Notes under the pieces: generated by a model | What the model was told of the DNA's origin: nothing | The model's database searches: none | What the model saw: the letters and a program-made list of their open reading frames with translations, nothing else | Made by a program: the position numbers and the translations under genes | Shown here: one piece after another, positions 17,995 through 27,581 of the stretch | Numbering within the stretch: the stretch's first letter is position 1 | Layout of the letters: every line of letters begins with the position of its first letter | Assembly: GCF_030506285.1 (NCBI RefSeq) | Contig: NZ_CP119422.1 | Span: forward strand, 6,063,501 to 6,127,500 | Reading direction: 5' to 3' | Origin: Catalinimonas niigatensis | GTDB lineage: Bacteria; Bacteroidota; Bacteroidia; Cytophagales; Cyclobacteriaceae | DNA: 64,000 bases

Positions 17995-19875
17995 ATGAAG
18001 AATATACATAGAATAACCAATGCATCTTTGATGCTCATGACAGCGCTGTTGATTACGACAGCCTGTAATGATGACTTTGTCAGTACTCAACCTTTAGATG
18101 AGGTTTCAGAATCTGTCGTATGGTCAGATCCCGGGCTAACAGAAGCTTTTGTGGTTGACCTGTATCGTAGCTTAGGCAATGGAGGGTTTGACGAGCAAAT
18201 GCTGGCGTCTCTTACCGATGAGGCGATCTTTACCCATCCGGGTCGGGGGATCAATACCATTACCGAAGCCCGCTCTAATCCGGCAGATATAGGTTGGGTG
18301 AACAATACGCTTGGGTGGGGTAACATGTACTCCAAAATCAGAGCTACCAATCTTGCGCTACAGAATCTGGAAGACCCTCAGTTTGATGAACCTGAACTGG
18401 CCGACCAGCTAAGAGGAGAAGCTCTTTTTATGCGGGCTTATTATTACCATCAATTATTACGCTACTATGGTGGTATTATTATCATAGACAGACCTTATGA
18501 ACTGGGAGAAGAAAGCTATACAGCTCCCAGAAACACTTTTGAAGAATGTGTAAACTTCATCGTAGGAGACGCGGAAACTGCAGCCCAATTATTGGCTGGA
18601 AAGGAGATGCAAAGTGGACGTGCCTCAGAAGCTGCTGCTCTGGCCCTTAAGTCACGGGTGTTACTCTATGCCGCCAGTGACCTGCATGATATCCCTACGG
18701 CCAGTGCGCAATCTGATGTGATTGCCAGCTTTGATAACCAGGAAATTCTGGGATATACCAGTGGAGACCAGACTGCCCGCTGGCAGGCAGCCAGAGATGC
18801 AGCCAGGGCTGTATTGGATTTGTCAGGCTATGGGTATATGCTTGATCTGAACGCTCCTGTTACCCCTGAACAAGGAAGGGAAAATTATAAAATCATTGCT
18901 ATGGCTGGGGGAAGTAGTGTTGTTCCTACAGACGGCGCAAGCGAGTTGCTCTTTGCACGTTATTTTATTAATGCCAAGCAGGAGAATGGTGGAAGGATAG
19001 GACTCTATAATGGTCCTAATGGTTACCACAACTGGGCAGGAAATGCTCCTGTCCAGAACTTGGTAGATGACTATGAGATGATGGATGGCAGTGAGTTTAG
19101 CTGGGATAACCCCGAGCATGCTGCCGCTCCTTATGAAGACAGAGACCCTCGTTTCTATGCTACTATACTCTATGATGGCGCCGATTGGAAACCTCGTACG
19201 CCTGATGTAGCATCCAGAGACCCTTTCAATCAGATACAGACCGGACAATATGAAGTTGTGCAGGATGGAGAAGTGGTAAATTATTTTGGTCTGGATACCC
19301 GTCAAAGTTCAGTAGAAGACTGGAACGGTACCCGTACTGGCTATTATATGCATAAGTTTATTGATCCAGATCCTGCTGTTGTAGATCAGAATACCTGGCA
19401 GGAAATTCCCTGGCCTTTCTTCCGTTATACAGAGGCAGTGCTTAATTACGTGGAGGCTAGTATAGAGCTGGGCGCTGAAGGCGAGGCCAGAGACTGGCTG
19501 AATAAAATCCGCTTTCGTGCCGGTATGCCAGAGATTACAGCTTCCGGTGATGCGTTGATGGAACAATACAGGAACGAACGCAGAATAGAGCTGGTATTTG
19601 AAGAACATCGTTATCATGATGCCCGTCGCTGGATGATTGCTGAAGAAACTTTGGGACAGCAAGCTGGTATTGTCAATATCATTGGTACGCTTAAACCAGG
19701 AGCCAATATAAGCCTTTATAGGTATGATCCTGACAGCTATGATTATACCTATACGCCTCAAAATGTAGATCCGGGTATAGAAAACCGGCTGTGGCTGGAC
19801 AAAATGTATTATCTGCCCATTTCTCGTGATGAAATCAATAGAAACGAAGAATTGGTACAGAATCCTGGGTACTAA
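17995..19875 (+). CDS. RagB/SusD family nutrient-binding lipoprotein
   Basis: A 626-aa surface lipoprotein with a signal peptide ending in LLITTAC. Typical SusD features include the early region EVSESVVWSDPGLTEAFVVDLY, the helix GEALFMRAYYYHQLLRYYGG, and the C-terminal YRNERRIELVFEEHRYHDARRWM block followed by YLPISRDEINRN. It forms the lid over the SusC barrel encoded 12 bases upstream. Two terminator-like hairpins follow, marking the end of the sigma-independent core transcript. Confidence 0.92.
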   Translation: MKNIHRITNASLMLMTALLITTACNDDFVSTQPLDEVSESVVWSDPGLTEAFVVDLYRSLGNGGFDEQMLASLTDEAIFTHPGRGINTITEARSNPADIGWVNNTLGWGNMYSKIRATNLALQNLEDPQFDEPELADQLRGEALFMRAYYYHQLLRYYGGIIIIDRPYELGEESYTAPRNTFEECVNFIVGDAETAAQLLAGKEMQSGRASEAAALALKSRVLLYAASDLHDIPTASAQSDVIASFDNQEILGYTSGDQTARWQAARDAARAVLDLSGYGYMLDLNAPVTPEQGRENYKIIAMAGGSSVVPTDGASELLFARYFINAKQENGGRIGLYNGPNGYHNWAGNAPVQNLVDDYEMMDGSEFSWDNPEHAAAPYEDRDPRFYATILYDGADWKPRTPDVASRDPFNQIQTGQYEVVQDGEVVNYFGLDTRQSSVEDWNGTRTGYYMHKFIDPDPAVVDQNTWQEIPWPFFRYTEAVLNYVEASIELGAEGEARDWLNKIRFRAGMPEITASGDALMEQYRNERRIELVFEEHRYHDARRWMIAEETLGQQAGIVNIIGTLKPGANISLYRYDPDSYDYTYTPQNVDPGIENRLWLDKMYYLPISRDEINRNEELVQNPGY

Positions 19876-19899
19876 AAAGCAAGTAAGCGATTGACGTTT

Positions 19900-19954
19900 G
19901 TAAGCACATGATTAATCGCGCGGCGACCGTCATGTGCTTACTTGAACTTTTTTT
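19900..19954 (+). terminator. Rho-independent terminator after susD
   Basis: Perfect 12-base arms (19900-19911 and 19930-19941; GTAAGCACATGA) with an 18-base loop, then a run of seven T at 19948-19954. Confidence 0.75.
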
Positions 19955-19998
19955 AAATCTATGCTGGTTGTGAAATACCAGCATAGATTTTCTGTTTT
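19955..19998. terminator. Second, abutting hairpin after susD
   Basis: Perfect 14-base arms (19955-19968 and 19977-19990; AAATCTATGCTGGT) with an 8-base loop, followed by TCTGTTTT. It starts one base after the first terminator's T run. It could be a fail-safe terminator or a regulated leader of the next gene, which starts 33 bases on. Confidence 0.55.
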
Positions 19999-20022
19999 AG
20001 GATATCTTTAAAGACAAATACA

Positions 20023-23000
20023 TTGGTTCGTAATATTAACAACCTGATTTATTGGCTTTCTTTGGCAGCAGTAACGCTTATGTTCAGTTGCCAGGATCAA
20101 ACGAAAGAATCTCCACAGGAGCAAGCCACATCCGATACTTCTACCCCTCTATTTACCTTGCTATCACCAGAGATTACGAATGTGAAGTTCAGTAATGAGC
20201 TTACCGAAGGTCTCAATACCAATGTGATGGCCTATGAGTACTTCTACAATGGAGGAGGTATAGCCGTTGGTGATCTCAATAATGATGGCTGGGAAGATCT
20301 TTATTTTTCCGGAAATATGATCTCCAACAAACTTTATCTAAACAAAGGGGTATCAGAAAGTAGCCAGTCCGTTCAGTTTATTGACATCACCGATGAAGCC
20401 GGAGTGAGTGGAAAAAAAGCACCCTGGAAAACCGGAGTGACTTTAGCCGACGTCAATGGCGATGGCTGGCTGGATATTTATGTGTGCTACTCCGGTAATG
20501 TAAGACCGGAAAACCGTACCAATCAATTGTTCGTCAATCAGGGGGCGGACTCTCTAGGGGTTCCCCTCTTCCAAGAAATGGCCAGTGAATATGGTCTTGC
20601 AAGTACCGCTACCAGTACCCAGGCATCATTCTTTGACTACGACCGGGATGGTGACCTGGACATGTTTTTGCTCAATCACAGCCCTTTTCCTTTGCCGGTA
20701 CTGGATGAAGCCTCTACTGCCGATCTGCTTAAAAAAGAAGATACTTCCAATGGTGTATGTTTGTTCCGTAATGAAGGAGGTGAAATGCCAAAATTCAAGG
20801 ATGTTACGGCTGCATCAGGCATTCAAAGTACTTCTCTTTCCTATGGTTTGGGTGTAGGTGTAGCTGATGTTAACAGTGATGGCTGGCCGGATATCTATAT
20901 TTCCAACGATTATGCTATTCCCGATTTTCTGTATATCAACAACAAAAACGGAACTTTTACAGATCAGATCCAATCCCAGCTAAGCCATACTTCTCACTTT
21001 TCTATGGGCAATGATATTGCCGATATCAACAATGATGGGCTGCCTGATATCTATACCCTGGACATGTTGCCCGAAGATAACAGAAGGCAAAAGCTGCTGT
21101 TTGCCCCTGATAATTATGAGAAATTCAACCTGAACCTGAGGGTAGGATTTTATTATCAATATATGCGGAACATGCTGCATACCAACAACGGACTGGGAGA
21201 AGACAGACAGCCTTCCTTTAGCGAAATTGGACAGTTGGCCGGCGTTTCCAATACCGACTGGAGTTGGGCTGCCCTCTTTGCCGATTATGACAATGATGGC
21301 TGGAAAGACCTTTTCGTCACCAATGGCTATGTGCGGGATTATACCAACATGGATTTTATGAAGTACATGGGTGACTTCCTGAAAAGAAGAGAAGGAAATC
21401 TGTTGCGTAAAGACATACTGGAATTGGTACATCAAATGCCTTCCTCCAACGTGGTGAATTATATGTACAAGAGCAATCAGGATCTTACCTTTTCTGATGC
21501 CACTACTGCCTGGGGCATGCGCATACCCTCTAATAGCAATGGCGCAGCCTACGCTGATCTGGACAATGATGGCGATCTGGACCTGATCGTTAACAACATC
21601 AACAAACCAGCTTTTATTTTTCAGAATGAATCCGACAAGCAGTTTGAGCATCATTACCTACAGGCCAAACTGGAAGGTGAAGGAAACAATCGTTTTGGCA
21701 TAGGTAGCAAGCTGATGATGTATGCCGATGGCAAAGTACAATATCTGGAGCAGATGCCTTCCCGGGGCTATCAGTCCAGCGTATCGCCTGTTCTGCATTT
21801 TGGTTTAGGCGAGGTAAGTAAGATTGATTCTCTGCGGATTGTATGGCAAAGTGGTAAGCAGCAGTTGCTTACAACATTGGGCAGCAACCAAAGAATTACG
21901 CTGAAAGAAGAAGAGGCTACAGATGCTTATCGTTTGTCTCAACCTCAAGCGCCCATCTATCAGGAAGTAAAATCACCGTTGACTTTTGCGCATCAGAAAA
22001 ATAACATCAACGATTTCAAACGGCAGCCGCTGATGGTCAATCCGTTGTCTTTCTCCGGCCCCTGCATGGTAAAAGCTGATGCGAATGGCGATGGCCTGGA
22101 AGATGTATTTGTGGGAGGGAGCAGCGGACAGGCCAGTGCTTTGTATCTGCAGCAGGCCAATGGAAGGTTTGTAAAGAAAAACAGCCCGGCCTTTGCAGAA
22201 GACCAGGCAAGCGAAGATGTAGATGCTGTATTTTTTGATGCCAATGGAGATGGTGCTGCCGACCTCTATGTTTGTAGTGGTGGGTATGGCAACTTTATGC
22301 CCGAAGATCAGGCATTGCAAGATAGATTGTACATCAACGATGGCCAGGGTAATCTATCCAAAAGCACCGCTGCCTTACCTCAGATGTTAAGTAGCAGTAG
22401 CTGTGTCAGGGTTTCAGACATTGATGGAGATGGAAATCCGGATCTTTTTGTTGGTGGAAGAGTAATCCCCGGGCGCTACCCGGAAACTCCCAAAAGCTAT
22501 GTGCTGATCAACGACGGACAGGGTAAATTTAAAGATATGGCACAGTCGGTAGCTCCCCAACTTCAGCAGGCAGGTATGGTGACGGATGCCGCCTGGGTAG
22601 ATCTGAACGATGACGATAAAGAAGAACTGGTGGTGATAGGAGAGTGGATGCCGATCCAGGTTTTTGCCAATAGTAACGGTAAGCTGGAAGAGAAGACCAG
22701 TGACTATTTTGATAAGCCTTACCAGGGTTGGTGGAACAAGTTACTGGTAGATGATTTGAATGGCGATGGCAAAGCTGATTTGATAGTAGGCAATATGGGG
22801 CTGAATACCCAATGCAAAGCCAGCGACAGCCAGCCAGCCGAGCTATTTTACAAAGATTTTGATGATAACGGCTCAGTAGACCCTATTTTCTGCTTTTACA
22901 TACAGGGCGAAAGTTATCCTTCGGTCACCCGGGATGAACTGCTGGATCAGATGGCGATGATGCGTACCCGTTTTCCTGATTATAAAGGCTATGCTGATGC

Positions 23001-23418
23001 CAAACTGAATGATATTTTTACCGAAGAAGAGCGGGAAGGTATGCAGCATCTGGAGGCCAATGAACTGAAAACTATGTATTTTGAAAGTAATGTCGGAGGA
23101 AAATTTACTGCAAAAGAACTGCCCCTGGCCGTACAATCTTCACCAGTCTTTACCATCAATTCGTTTGATTACAATCAGGATGGGCATAAGGATCTGCTGC
23201 TGGGTGGCAATATCAGTCAGGCACGCCTGCGATTTGGTAAATGTGATGCAAATTACGGAATTTTGCTGGAAGGTGACGGAAAAGGAAACTTTAACTACAT
23301 CCCTCAGCAGCAATCCGGCTTTGAAGTGTGGGGTGACGTCAGGAGTGTTGTACAGGTGAATAACACCTTGTTGTTTGGCATCAACCAGGGGGAAGTAAAA
23401 GCTTATAAAATCAACTAG
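20023..23418 (+). CDS. FG-GAP/VCBS repeat lipoprotein with ASPIC/UnbV domain
   Basis: A 1131-aa surface or periplasmic lipoprotein (signal ending LMFSC). It holds about a dozen calcium-binding D-x-[DN]-x-D-G loops of FG-GAP type, in two beta-propeller blocks, e.g. DLNNDGWEDLYFSG, DVNGDGWLDIYV, DLDNDGDLDLIV, DIDGDGNPDLFVGG. Between the blocks is an ASPIC/UnbV module (GSKLMMYADGKVQYLEQMPS...LHFGLG). Such proteins are common next to SusC/SusD pairs in Bacteroidota; their function is not established. The start is taken as TTG (20023) because only this gives a full signal peptide. The next gene begins 2 bases after the stop, indicating co-transcription. Confidence 0.88.
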   Translation: MVRNINNLIYWLSLAAVTLMFSCQDQTKESPQEQATSDTSTPLFTLLSPEITNVKFSNELTEGLNTNVMAYEYFYNGGGIAVGDLNNDGWEDLYFSGNMISNKLYLNKGVSESSQSVQFIDITDEAGVSGKKAPWKTGVTLADVNGDGWLDIYVCYSGNVRPENRTNQLFVNQGADSLGVPLFQEMASEYGLASTATSTQASFFDYDRDGDLDMFLLNHSPFPLPVLDEASTADLLKKEDTSNGVCLFRNEGGEMPKFKDVTAASGIQSTSLSYGLGVGVADVNSDGWPDIYISNDYAIPDFLYINNKNGTFTDQIQSQLSHTSHFSMGNDIADINNDGLPDIYTLDMLPEDNRRQKLLFAPDNYEKFNLNLRVGFYYQYMRNMLHTNNGLGEDRQPSFSEIGQLAGVSNTDWSWAALFADYDNDGWKDLFVTNGYVRDYTNMDFMKYMGDFLKRREGNLLRKDILELVHQMPSSNVVNYMYKSNQDLTFSDATTAWGMRIPSNSNGAAYADLDNDGDLDLIVNNINKPAFIFQNESDKQFEHHYLQAKLEGEGNNRFGIGSKLMMYADGKVQYLEQMPSRGYQSSVSPVLHFGLGEVSKIDSLRIVWQSGKQQLLTTLGSNQRITLKEEEATDAYRLSQPQAPIYQEVKSPLTFAHQKNNINDFKRQPLMVNPLSFSGPCMVKADANGDGLEDVFVGGSSGQASALYLQQANGRFVKKNSPAFAEDQASEDVDAVFFDANGDGAADLYVCSGGYGNFMPEDQALQDRLYINDGQGNLSKSTAALPQMLSSSSCVRVSDIDGDGNPDLFVGGRVIPGRYPETPKSYVLINDGQGKFKDMAQSVAPQLQQAGMVTDAAWVDLNDDDKEELVVIGEWMPIQVFANSNGKLEEKTSDYFDKPYQGWWNKLLVDDLNGDGKADLIVGNMGLNTQCKASDSQPAELFYKDFDDNGSVDPIFCFYIQGESYPSVTRDELLDQMAMMRTRFPDYKGYADAKLNDIFTEEEREGMQHLEANELKTMYFESNVGGKFTAKELPLAVQSSPVFTINSFDYNQDGHKDLLLGGNISQARLRFGKCDANYGILLEGDGKGNFNYIPQQQSGFEVWGDVRSVVQVNNTLLFGINQGEVKAYKIN

Positions 23419-23420
23419 TC

Positions 23421-24764
23421 ATGAGAGGAAGCGTAAGTTTTTTATTGCTCTGGATGAGTACAATGATTTTTGGCTGTACGCAAAAGCAGGAAGACCTGCC
23501 GGAATTCCGCAATGAAGACATCCGCCGACTGATGGCCAAAGTCACCGAAGTAATGGTGCATGATGTGACCAATCCGCCCTTGGCAGCCCGTTTCTTCGCC
23601 TACATCAGCCTATCGGGTTATGAGGTGATGGCTCAGCATGACAGTACCCTCCAAAGCATGGCCGGTGTACTGAATGAGTTTCCGGTAATTGCCAAACCTG
23701 AAGTAGAAGATCATTCTCATTCACTCACTGCCTTATTGGCTATGATGCAGACGGCACGGAAAATCCAGCCTTCCGGCAGTATGATTCAATTGTATGAACA
23801 GCAGTTTTTGGATTCTTGTAGACAATTGGGGTATTCAGAAGATATCATAGCCCATTCGCAAAACTATGCGCAAGAGATTAGCAAACAGATTATGGCATAT
23901 GTGAAAAGCGACCATTACAGTACTATCAGCAATTACCCCAAATATACCCCACTGGAAGGGAAAGGGAACTGGTACCCCACGCCTCCGGCTTATTTTGCAG
24001 CGGTAGAGCCGCATTTCAATACGGTGAGGCCATTGACCTTAGATTCTGCCAGTCAGTTCAAGCCTGCTCCTCCTATAGCATTCAATGAGGATAAAGACTC
24101 ACCCTACTTCCGGATGCTGATGGAAGTGTACGAAGAAAAAAATACCCTGCCACTGGAGCACAGAAGAATTGCTTCTTTCTGGGATTGTAACCCATTTGCC
24201 ATGGAAAATAACGGACACCTGATGGTGGGGCTGAAGAAAATCTCTCCGGGTGCGCATTGGATGGGCATCACCAGTATTGCCTGCGAAAAAGCACAAAAAA
24301 ACTTTGCTGAGTCTGTCAAAATGCATACTGTCGTAGCCATAGGTTTGATGGATGCTTTCATTTCCTGTTGGGATGAGAAATACCGAAGCAACCGCATCCG
24401 GCCGGAAACAGCCATCAGAAAGTATATTGATCCTACCTGGGTGCCGTTGTTGCAGACGCCACCTTTTCCTGAATATACCAGCGGACACTCTACCATTTCG
24501 GGAGCTTCCGCCTATATTCTGACGCATTATCTGGGAGACAATTTCAGCTATACCGATGATGTTGAAGTAAGCTATGGCATTCCTGCCCGGGATTTTACCT
24601 CGTTTATGTCAGCGGCTAAGGAAGCGGCAGTATCCCGTTTGTACGGAGGGATTCACTACCGTGATGCCAATGAAAATGGTACGGCACAGGGTTTAAAAAT
24701 CGGGGAGTGGGTGATCAATACCATTGAGAAGCAAAGCAGCCAGAATCTGGCAAAGGCAAAATAA
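23421..24764 (+). CDS. Vanadium-dependent haloperoxidase-like PAP2 lipoprotein
   Basis: A 447-aa lipoprotein (signal ending MIFGC, Cys19) of the PAP2/vanadium-haloperoxidase superfamily. All three anion-binding motifs are present: K320-x6-R327-P328, the SGHS motif (354-357, H356) and SR-x5-H (S405, R406, H412). The same pocket binds phosphate in acid phosphatases or vanadate in haloperoxidases, so the activity cannot be fixed from sequence; bacterial secreted members of this length are usually listed as vanadium-dependent haloperoxidases. It is tightly coupled (2-base gap) to the FG-GAP/ASPIC protein, suggesting a shared task at the cell surface. Confidence 0.88.
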   Translation: MRGSVSFLLLWMSTMIFGCTQKQEDLPEFRNEDIRRLMAKVTEVMVHDVTNPPLAARFFAYISLSGYEVMAQHDSTLQSMAGVLNEFPVIAKPEVEDHSHSLTALLAMMQTARKIQPSGSMIQLYEQQFLDSCRQLGYSEDIIAHSQNYAQEISKQIMAYVKSDHYSTISNYPKYTPLEGKGNWYPTPPAYFAAVEPHFNTVRPLTLDSASQFKPAPPIAFNEDKDSPYFRMLMEVYEEKNTLPLEHRRIASFWDCNPFAMENNGHLMVGLKKISPGAHWMGITSIACEKAQKNFAESVKMHTVVAIGLMDAFISCWDEKYRSNRIRPETAIRKYIDPTWVPLLQTPPFPEYTSGHSTISGASAYILTHYLGDNFSYTDDVEVSYGIPARDFTSFMSAAKEAAVSRLYGGIHYRDANENGTAQGLKIGEWVINTIEKQSSQNLAKAK

Positions 24765-24821
24765 AGCTAACATTTAGCAGATGCCAGTGCGATGTTTTAT
24801 AACCAAATCAGGATCAATAGA

Positions 24822-25532
24822 TCAGGAAGAAATTTCGCTACTATATTGCAGTAGTTTTTTTAAATCTTCTTCATCATTAAAATCTATTGCTTCCTGTTTT
24901 ACATATTCCTGGATGGCTTGCTTTTGTTCAGGAAATATTTTTCGTATAGCCGATTTATTAGCCTTATAAATGCGATTGTTCTGATCTACCAGATAAAAAA
25001 TTGACTCAATGGCAAGCACTACATCTCCTTTCAGTTTAAGGTTTTGTCTCTGCCCATTTGAAGTAGAGTAAGAGCTATACGTTTTGATAGAAGAGACAGC
25101 CGAAGACTGCCCGTAAGCCCCCATCTTCTCAGCGTTTACCGTCGTAAACTTCTGATGAATGCTGAGTTTTACCGGAGTGTAATCTCCTATCACTTCTACA
25201 AATCCTGACTTCTCATCATAATAGAAGATGTTTTCACCAAGTTTTATCCGCTTGATTAAATGTTCGTCCGCCAGTGACATCGTATCACCTGTAATATCAA
25301 CAAACTGCATTTCCTCAATGAGAAGATTGTAATTAAGCCGGGCATTTGCCTGAGTGCCATTTTGAAAAAGGACTTCTCCCTGCCGGAAGTTTTCAAAGCG
25401 ATAACGCTCATTTGCAGGAATGGCTTTTTCTATTTCTTCATCAGACCCTATTCTGAAGCGTTCATTACCCTGAGAAAACGAGAAATGATTGCCATAAAAG
25501 TATATACATATCAAAAACAAAAGCCTGTACAT
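24822..25532 (-). CDS. Secreted protein of unknown function
   Basis: A 236-aa protein with a short hydrophobic signal sequence (MYRLLFLICIYFYGNHFSFSQ). The rest is a mixed alpha/beta soluble domain. It has phrases such as GEVLFQNGTQANARLNYNLL and FYYDEKSGFVEVIGDYTPV and a charged C-terminal helix. I do not recognise the family. It is convergent with the haloperoxidase gene and its promoter faces the aldo/keto reductase end. Confidence 0.65.
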   Translation of the reverse strand: MYRLLFLICIYFYGNHFSFSQGNERFRIGSDEEIEKAIPANERYRFENFRQGEVLFQNGTQANARLNYNLLIEEMQFVDITGDTMSLADEHLIKRIKLGENIFYYDEKSGFVEVIGDYTPVKLSIHQKFTTVNAEKMGAYGQSSAVSSIKTYSSYSTSNGQRQNLKLKGDVVLAIESIFYLVDQNNRIYKANKSAIRKIFPEQKQAIQEYVKQEAIDFNDEEDLKKLLQYSSEISS

Positions 25533-25635
25533 CTGTTGCGTTTTAGGTTAAATGTTATTCGTTACTGAATATACCTTTTTTTTTGACGGAGAGCAATACA
25601 AATAAGCCTGTATGGCGTGTAGTTTCCTGAGAAAT

Positions 25636-25664
25636 AAAAAAGCCGAAAGCTACTGCCTCCGGCT
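25636..25664 (-). terminator. Terminator downstream of aldo/keto reductase
   Basis: On the minus strand the hairpin AGCCGGAGG...CTTTCGGCT (7 of 9 pairs) is followed by a run of T (the A run at 25636-25641 on the plus strand). It lies ~28 bases past the stop of the reductase gene. Confidence 0.6.
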
Positions 25665-25691
25665 ATTCCATCTCTTCATCTTTGCTAAATG

Positions 25692-26651
25692 TTACTCATC
25701 CCAAAGATTAGATTGATTGTACACACTGCCTTCCATAGTCCAGATGGCTCCGTTGATAAAGCGATAATGTTTGTCCAGACCAGCGATGGTCTTCATATCC
25801 TCCTCATCCAGCATGACCTGGGCGGCATCAATATTTTGCTGAATACGCTCAGGATTTACGGACTTGGGAATGACGGCAGTATTTCTGCGTACGGCCCAAC
25901 TAATGAGCACCTGAGCGGGTGAGCAATCATGTTTTTGGGCAATACGATGGATGCTTTCATCTTCCATCAGTACCGGGGCATCTGCTGCCTTGGAACGTGC
26001 CGGTCTGTCGCCGGAGCCTAGAGGAGAGTAAGCGGTAATATGTATCCCTTCTTCTTTACAAAAAGCGACCAGCTCATTTTGCTGAAGGTAGGGATGCATC
26101 TCTACCTGGTTCATCTCAGGTCTGCTGGTGCCGTGCTGAATGAGGTCTTCCAACTTCTTGATACTAAAATTAGACACACCAATATGTTTAGCCATGCCTT
26201 TTTGCTGTGTCTTTTCCAGGCCTATCCAGGTTTCTGCAAGCGGAATTTCTTCCAGACTAAGCAACTGATCGGGACCCTCCGGAAAGCCTATGCCTACTTC
26301 TTCCTTAAGGGCTACCGGCCAGTGCATCAGGTAGAGGTTGACATACTCCAGTTGCAGGTCTTTGAGGGTCTGTTCCAGCGCTGGAATCACCTGCTCTTCT
26401 CTGTGTTTGCTGTTCCAAAGCTTGGAAGTAACCCAGAGTTCCTCTCTTTTTACCAGTCCATCCGAAAAAGCTTTTTTCAGCGCTTCTCCTACCTCCGCCT
26501 CATTACCATAGATAGCAGCACAGTCAATGTGGCGATAGCCACTTCGTATCGCTGTAAGTACTGCATTGTATACATCACCCGGAGCAGACTTCCAGGTGCC
26601 CAGCCCGATAGCGGGCATTGTATCTCCGTTTTTGAATTTTAAATTTTCCAT
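25692..26651 (-). CDS. Aldo/keto reductase
   Basis: A 319-aa NADPH-dependent oxidoreductase of the AKR superfamily. The catalytic tetrad is complete: D43 and Y48 in HIDCAAIYGNE, K77 in VTSKLW and H110 in YLMHWP. The cofactor-binding end reads IPKSVNPERIQQN, typical of NADP(H) preference. The length matches AKR1-like alcohol/aldehyde reductases. The substrate is unknown. It stands alone with its own terminator downstream. Confidence 0.92.
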   Translation of the reverse strand: MENLKFKNGDTMPAIGLGTWKSAPGDVYNAVLTAIRSGYRHIDCAAIYGNEAEVGEALKKAFSDGLVKREELWVTSKLWNSKHREEQVIPALEQTLKDLQLEYVNLYLMHWPVALKEEVGIGFPEGPDQLLSLEEIPLAETWIGLEKTQQKGMAKHIGVSNFSIKKLEDLIQHGTSRPEMNQVEMHPYLQQNELVAFCKEEGIHITAYSPLGSGDRPARSKAADAPVLMEDESIHRIAQKHDCSPAQVLISWAVRRNTAVIPKSVNPERIQQNIDAAQVMLDEEDMKTIAGLDKHYRFINGAIWTMEGSVYNQSNLWDE

Positions 26652-26743
26652 ACTTCAAAGAATAGGGTAAGAAGAAAAATGTTTGTAAAAAAGTAAAAAA
26701 TGGACGATGTTCCAATGAAAATTAACAGGAGAAATATCAAAAG

Positions 26744-27244
26744 TCAAAAAGACGTTTCTATCTCTTTTCTCCAGCGAAAAGCATGCTGATCCAAAGCACG
26801 CTGCGTAGCCAGTATGCCTTCCAGGTGATCGTATTCATGCTGAAGCAGCTCAGACAAGGGACCTTTTGCTTCAATTTGTTGTGGTTTAAAATTTTCGTCC
26901 AGGTACTCCATCACACAGCTTTGGTGGCGTTCTACCTTCACCAGCAGGTTGGGAAAGCACATGCAGTCATCCCACAGCTCAAATTTCTCCTCACTAAGAT
27001 AAGTAAACTTTGGATTGATGATCACCACAGGCTTATCAATGTGCATATAAATCAGCCGGATCATCTGCCCGATTTGCGGAGCAGCAATTGCCCGGAAAGC
27101 GCCGTATTTGGCTTTGAATTCAAATAAAATGTCATGCAGGTCTTTGACTACTGATTGTATCAGTGGCAATTCTTCCGGACTGAGTTCTCTGCTTTTTTTA
27201 TAGAGCCGGGGATCACCCAGTAAGAGAATCTTGTCAGATTTCAT
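26744..27244 (-). CDS. Divergent peptide deformylase-like protein
   Basis: A 166-aa metalloprotein related to peptide deformylase (def). The C-terminal metal motif QHEYDHLEG (H136, E137, H140) is intact. The first motif is weakened to AIAAPQIG (canonical G-x-G-L-A-A-P-Q), and the EGCLS motif is replaced by DDCMCFPN with the ligand Cys94 kept. This suggests a paralogue rather than the essential deformylase: either a deformylase of altered specificity or a related amidase. It lies 92 bases upstream of the aldo/keto reductase on the same strand. Confidence 0.75.
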   Translation of the reverse strand: MKSDKILLLGDPRLYKKSRELSPEELPLIQSVVKDLHDILFEFKAKYGAFRAIAAPQIGQMIRLIYMHIDKPVVIINPKFTYLSEEKFELWDDCMCFPNLLVKVERHQSCVMEYLDENFKPQQIEAKGPLSELLQHEYDHLEGILATQRALDQHAFRWRKEIETSF

Positions 27245-27581
27245 GGATAGATTTTTTCTGAAAATATAAAAAACACCATACCCAAGGAAAAAAATGGATG
27301 ATTTATGTTTTTGAAGTAAAGAAAAATTTATGCTAAGCCCGAATCTTGCCCTCAGATGAAATCCATACTAACACATAAATAAGGGCAAGCATACATTTAC
27401 CCTTAATCTATATGATATTCTTGTGAGTCGTATAGCTGCTACCTAATTAGCGGTCATACTGTAGCGACAACTTCGCTTATCCATTTAAGACTATGCATAC
27501 TTGTCGGATTTGGCCACTAAGATTGTCGCAATCGCACTGCATGAGAGCCAATTTTATTGGCATAATTTGTATCTAATTAAC
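27245..27581. other. Intergenic region at the edge of the accessory stretch
   Basis: 337 bases with no gene. It contains an 8-base inverted repeat CTTGCCCT/AGGGCAAG (27345-27352, 27382-27389) and, near 27424, GTGAGTCGTATAGCTGCTA, which resembles the end motif found before the cassette-like genes further on. Confidence 0.45.
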
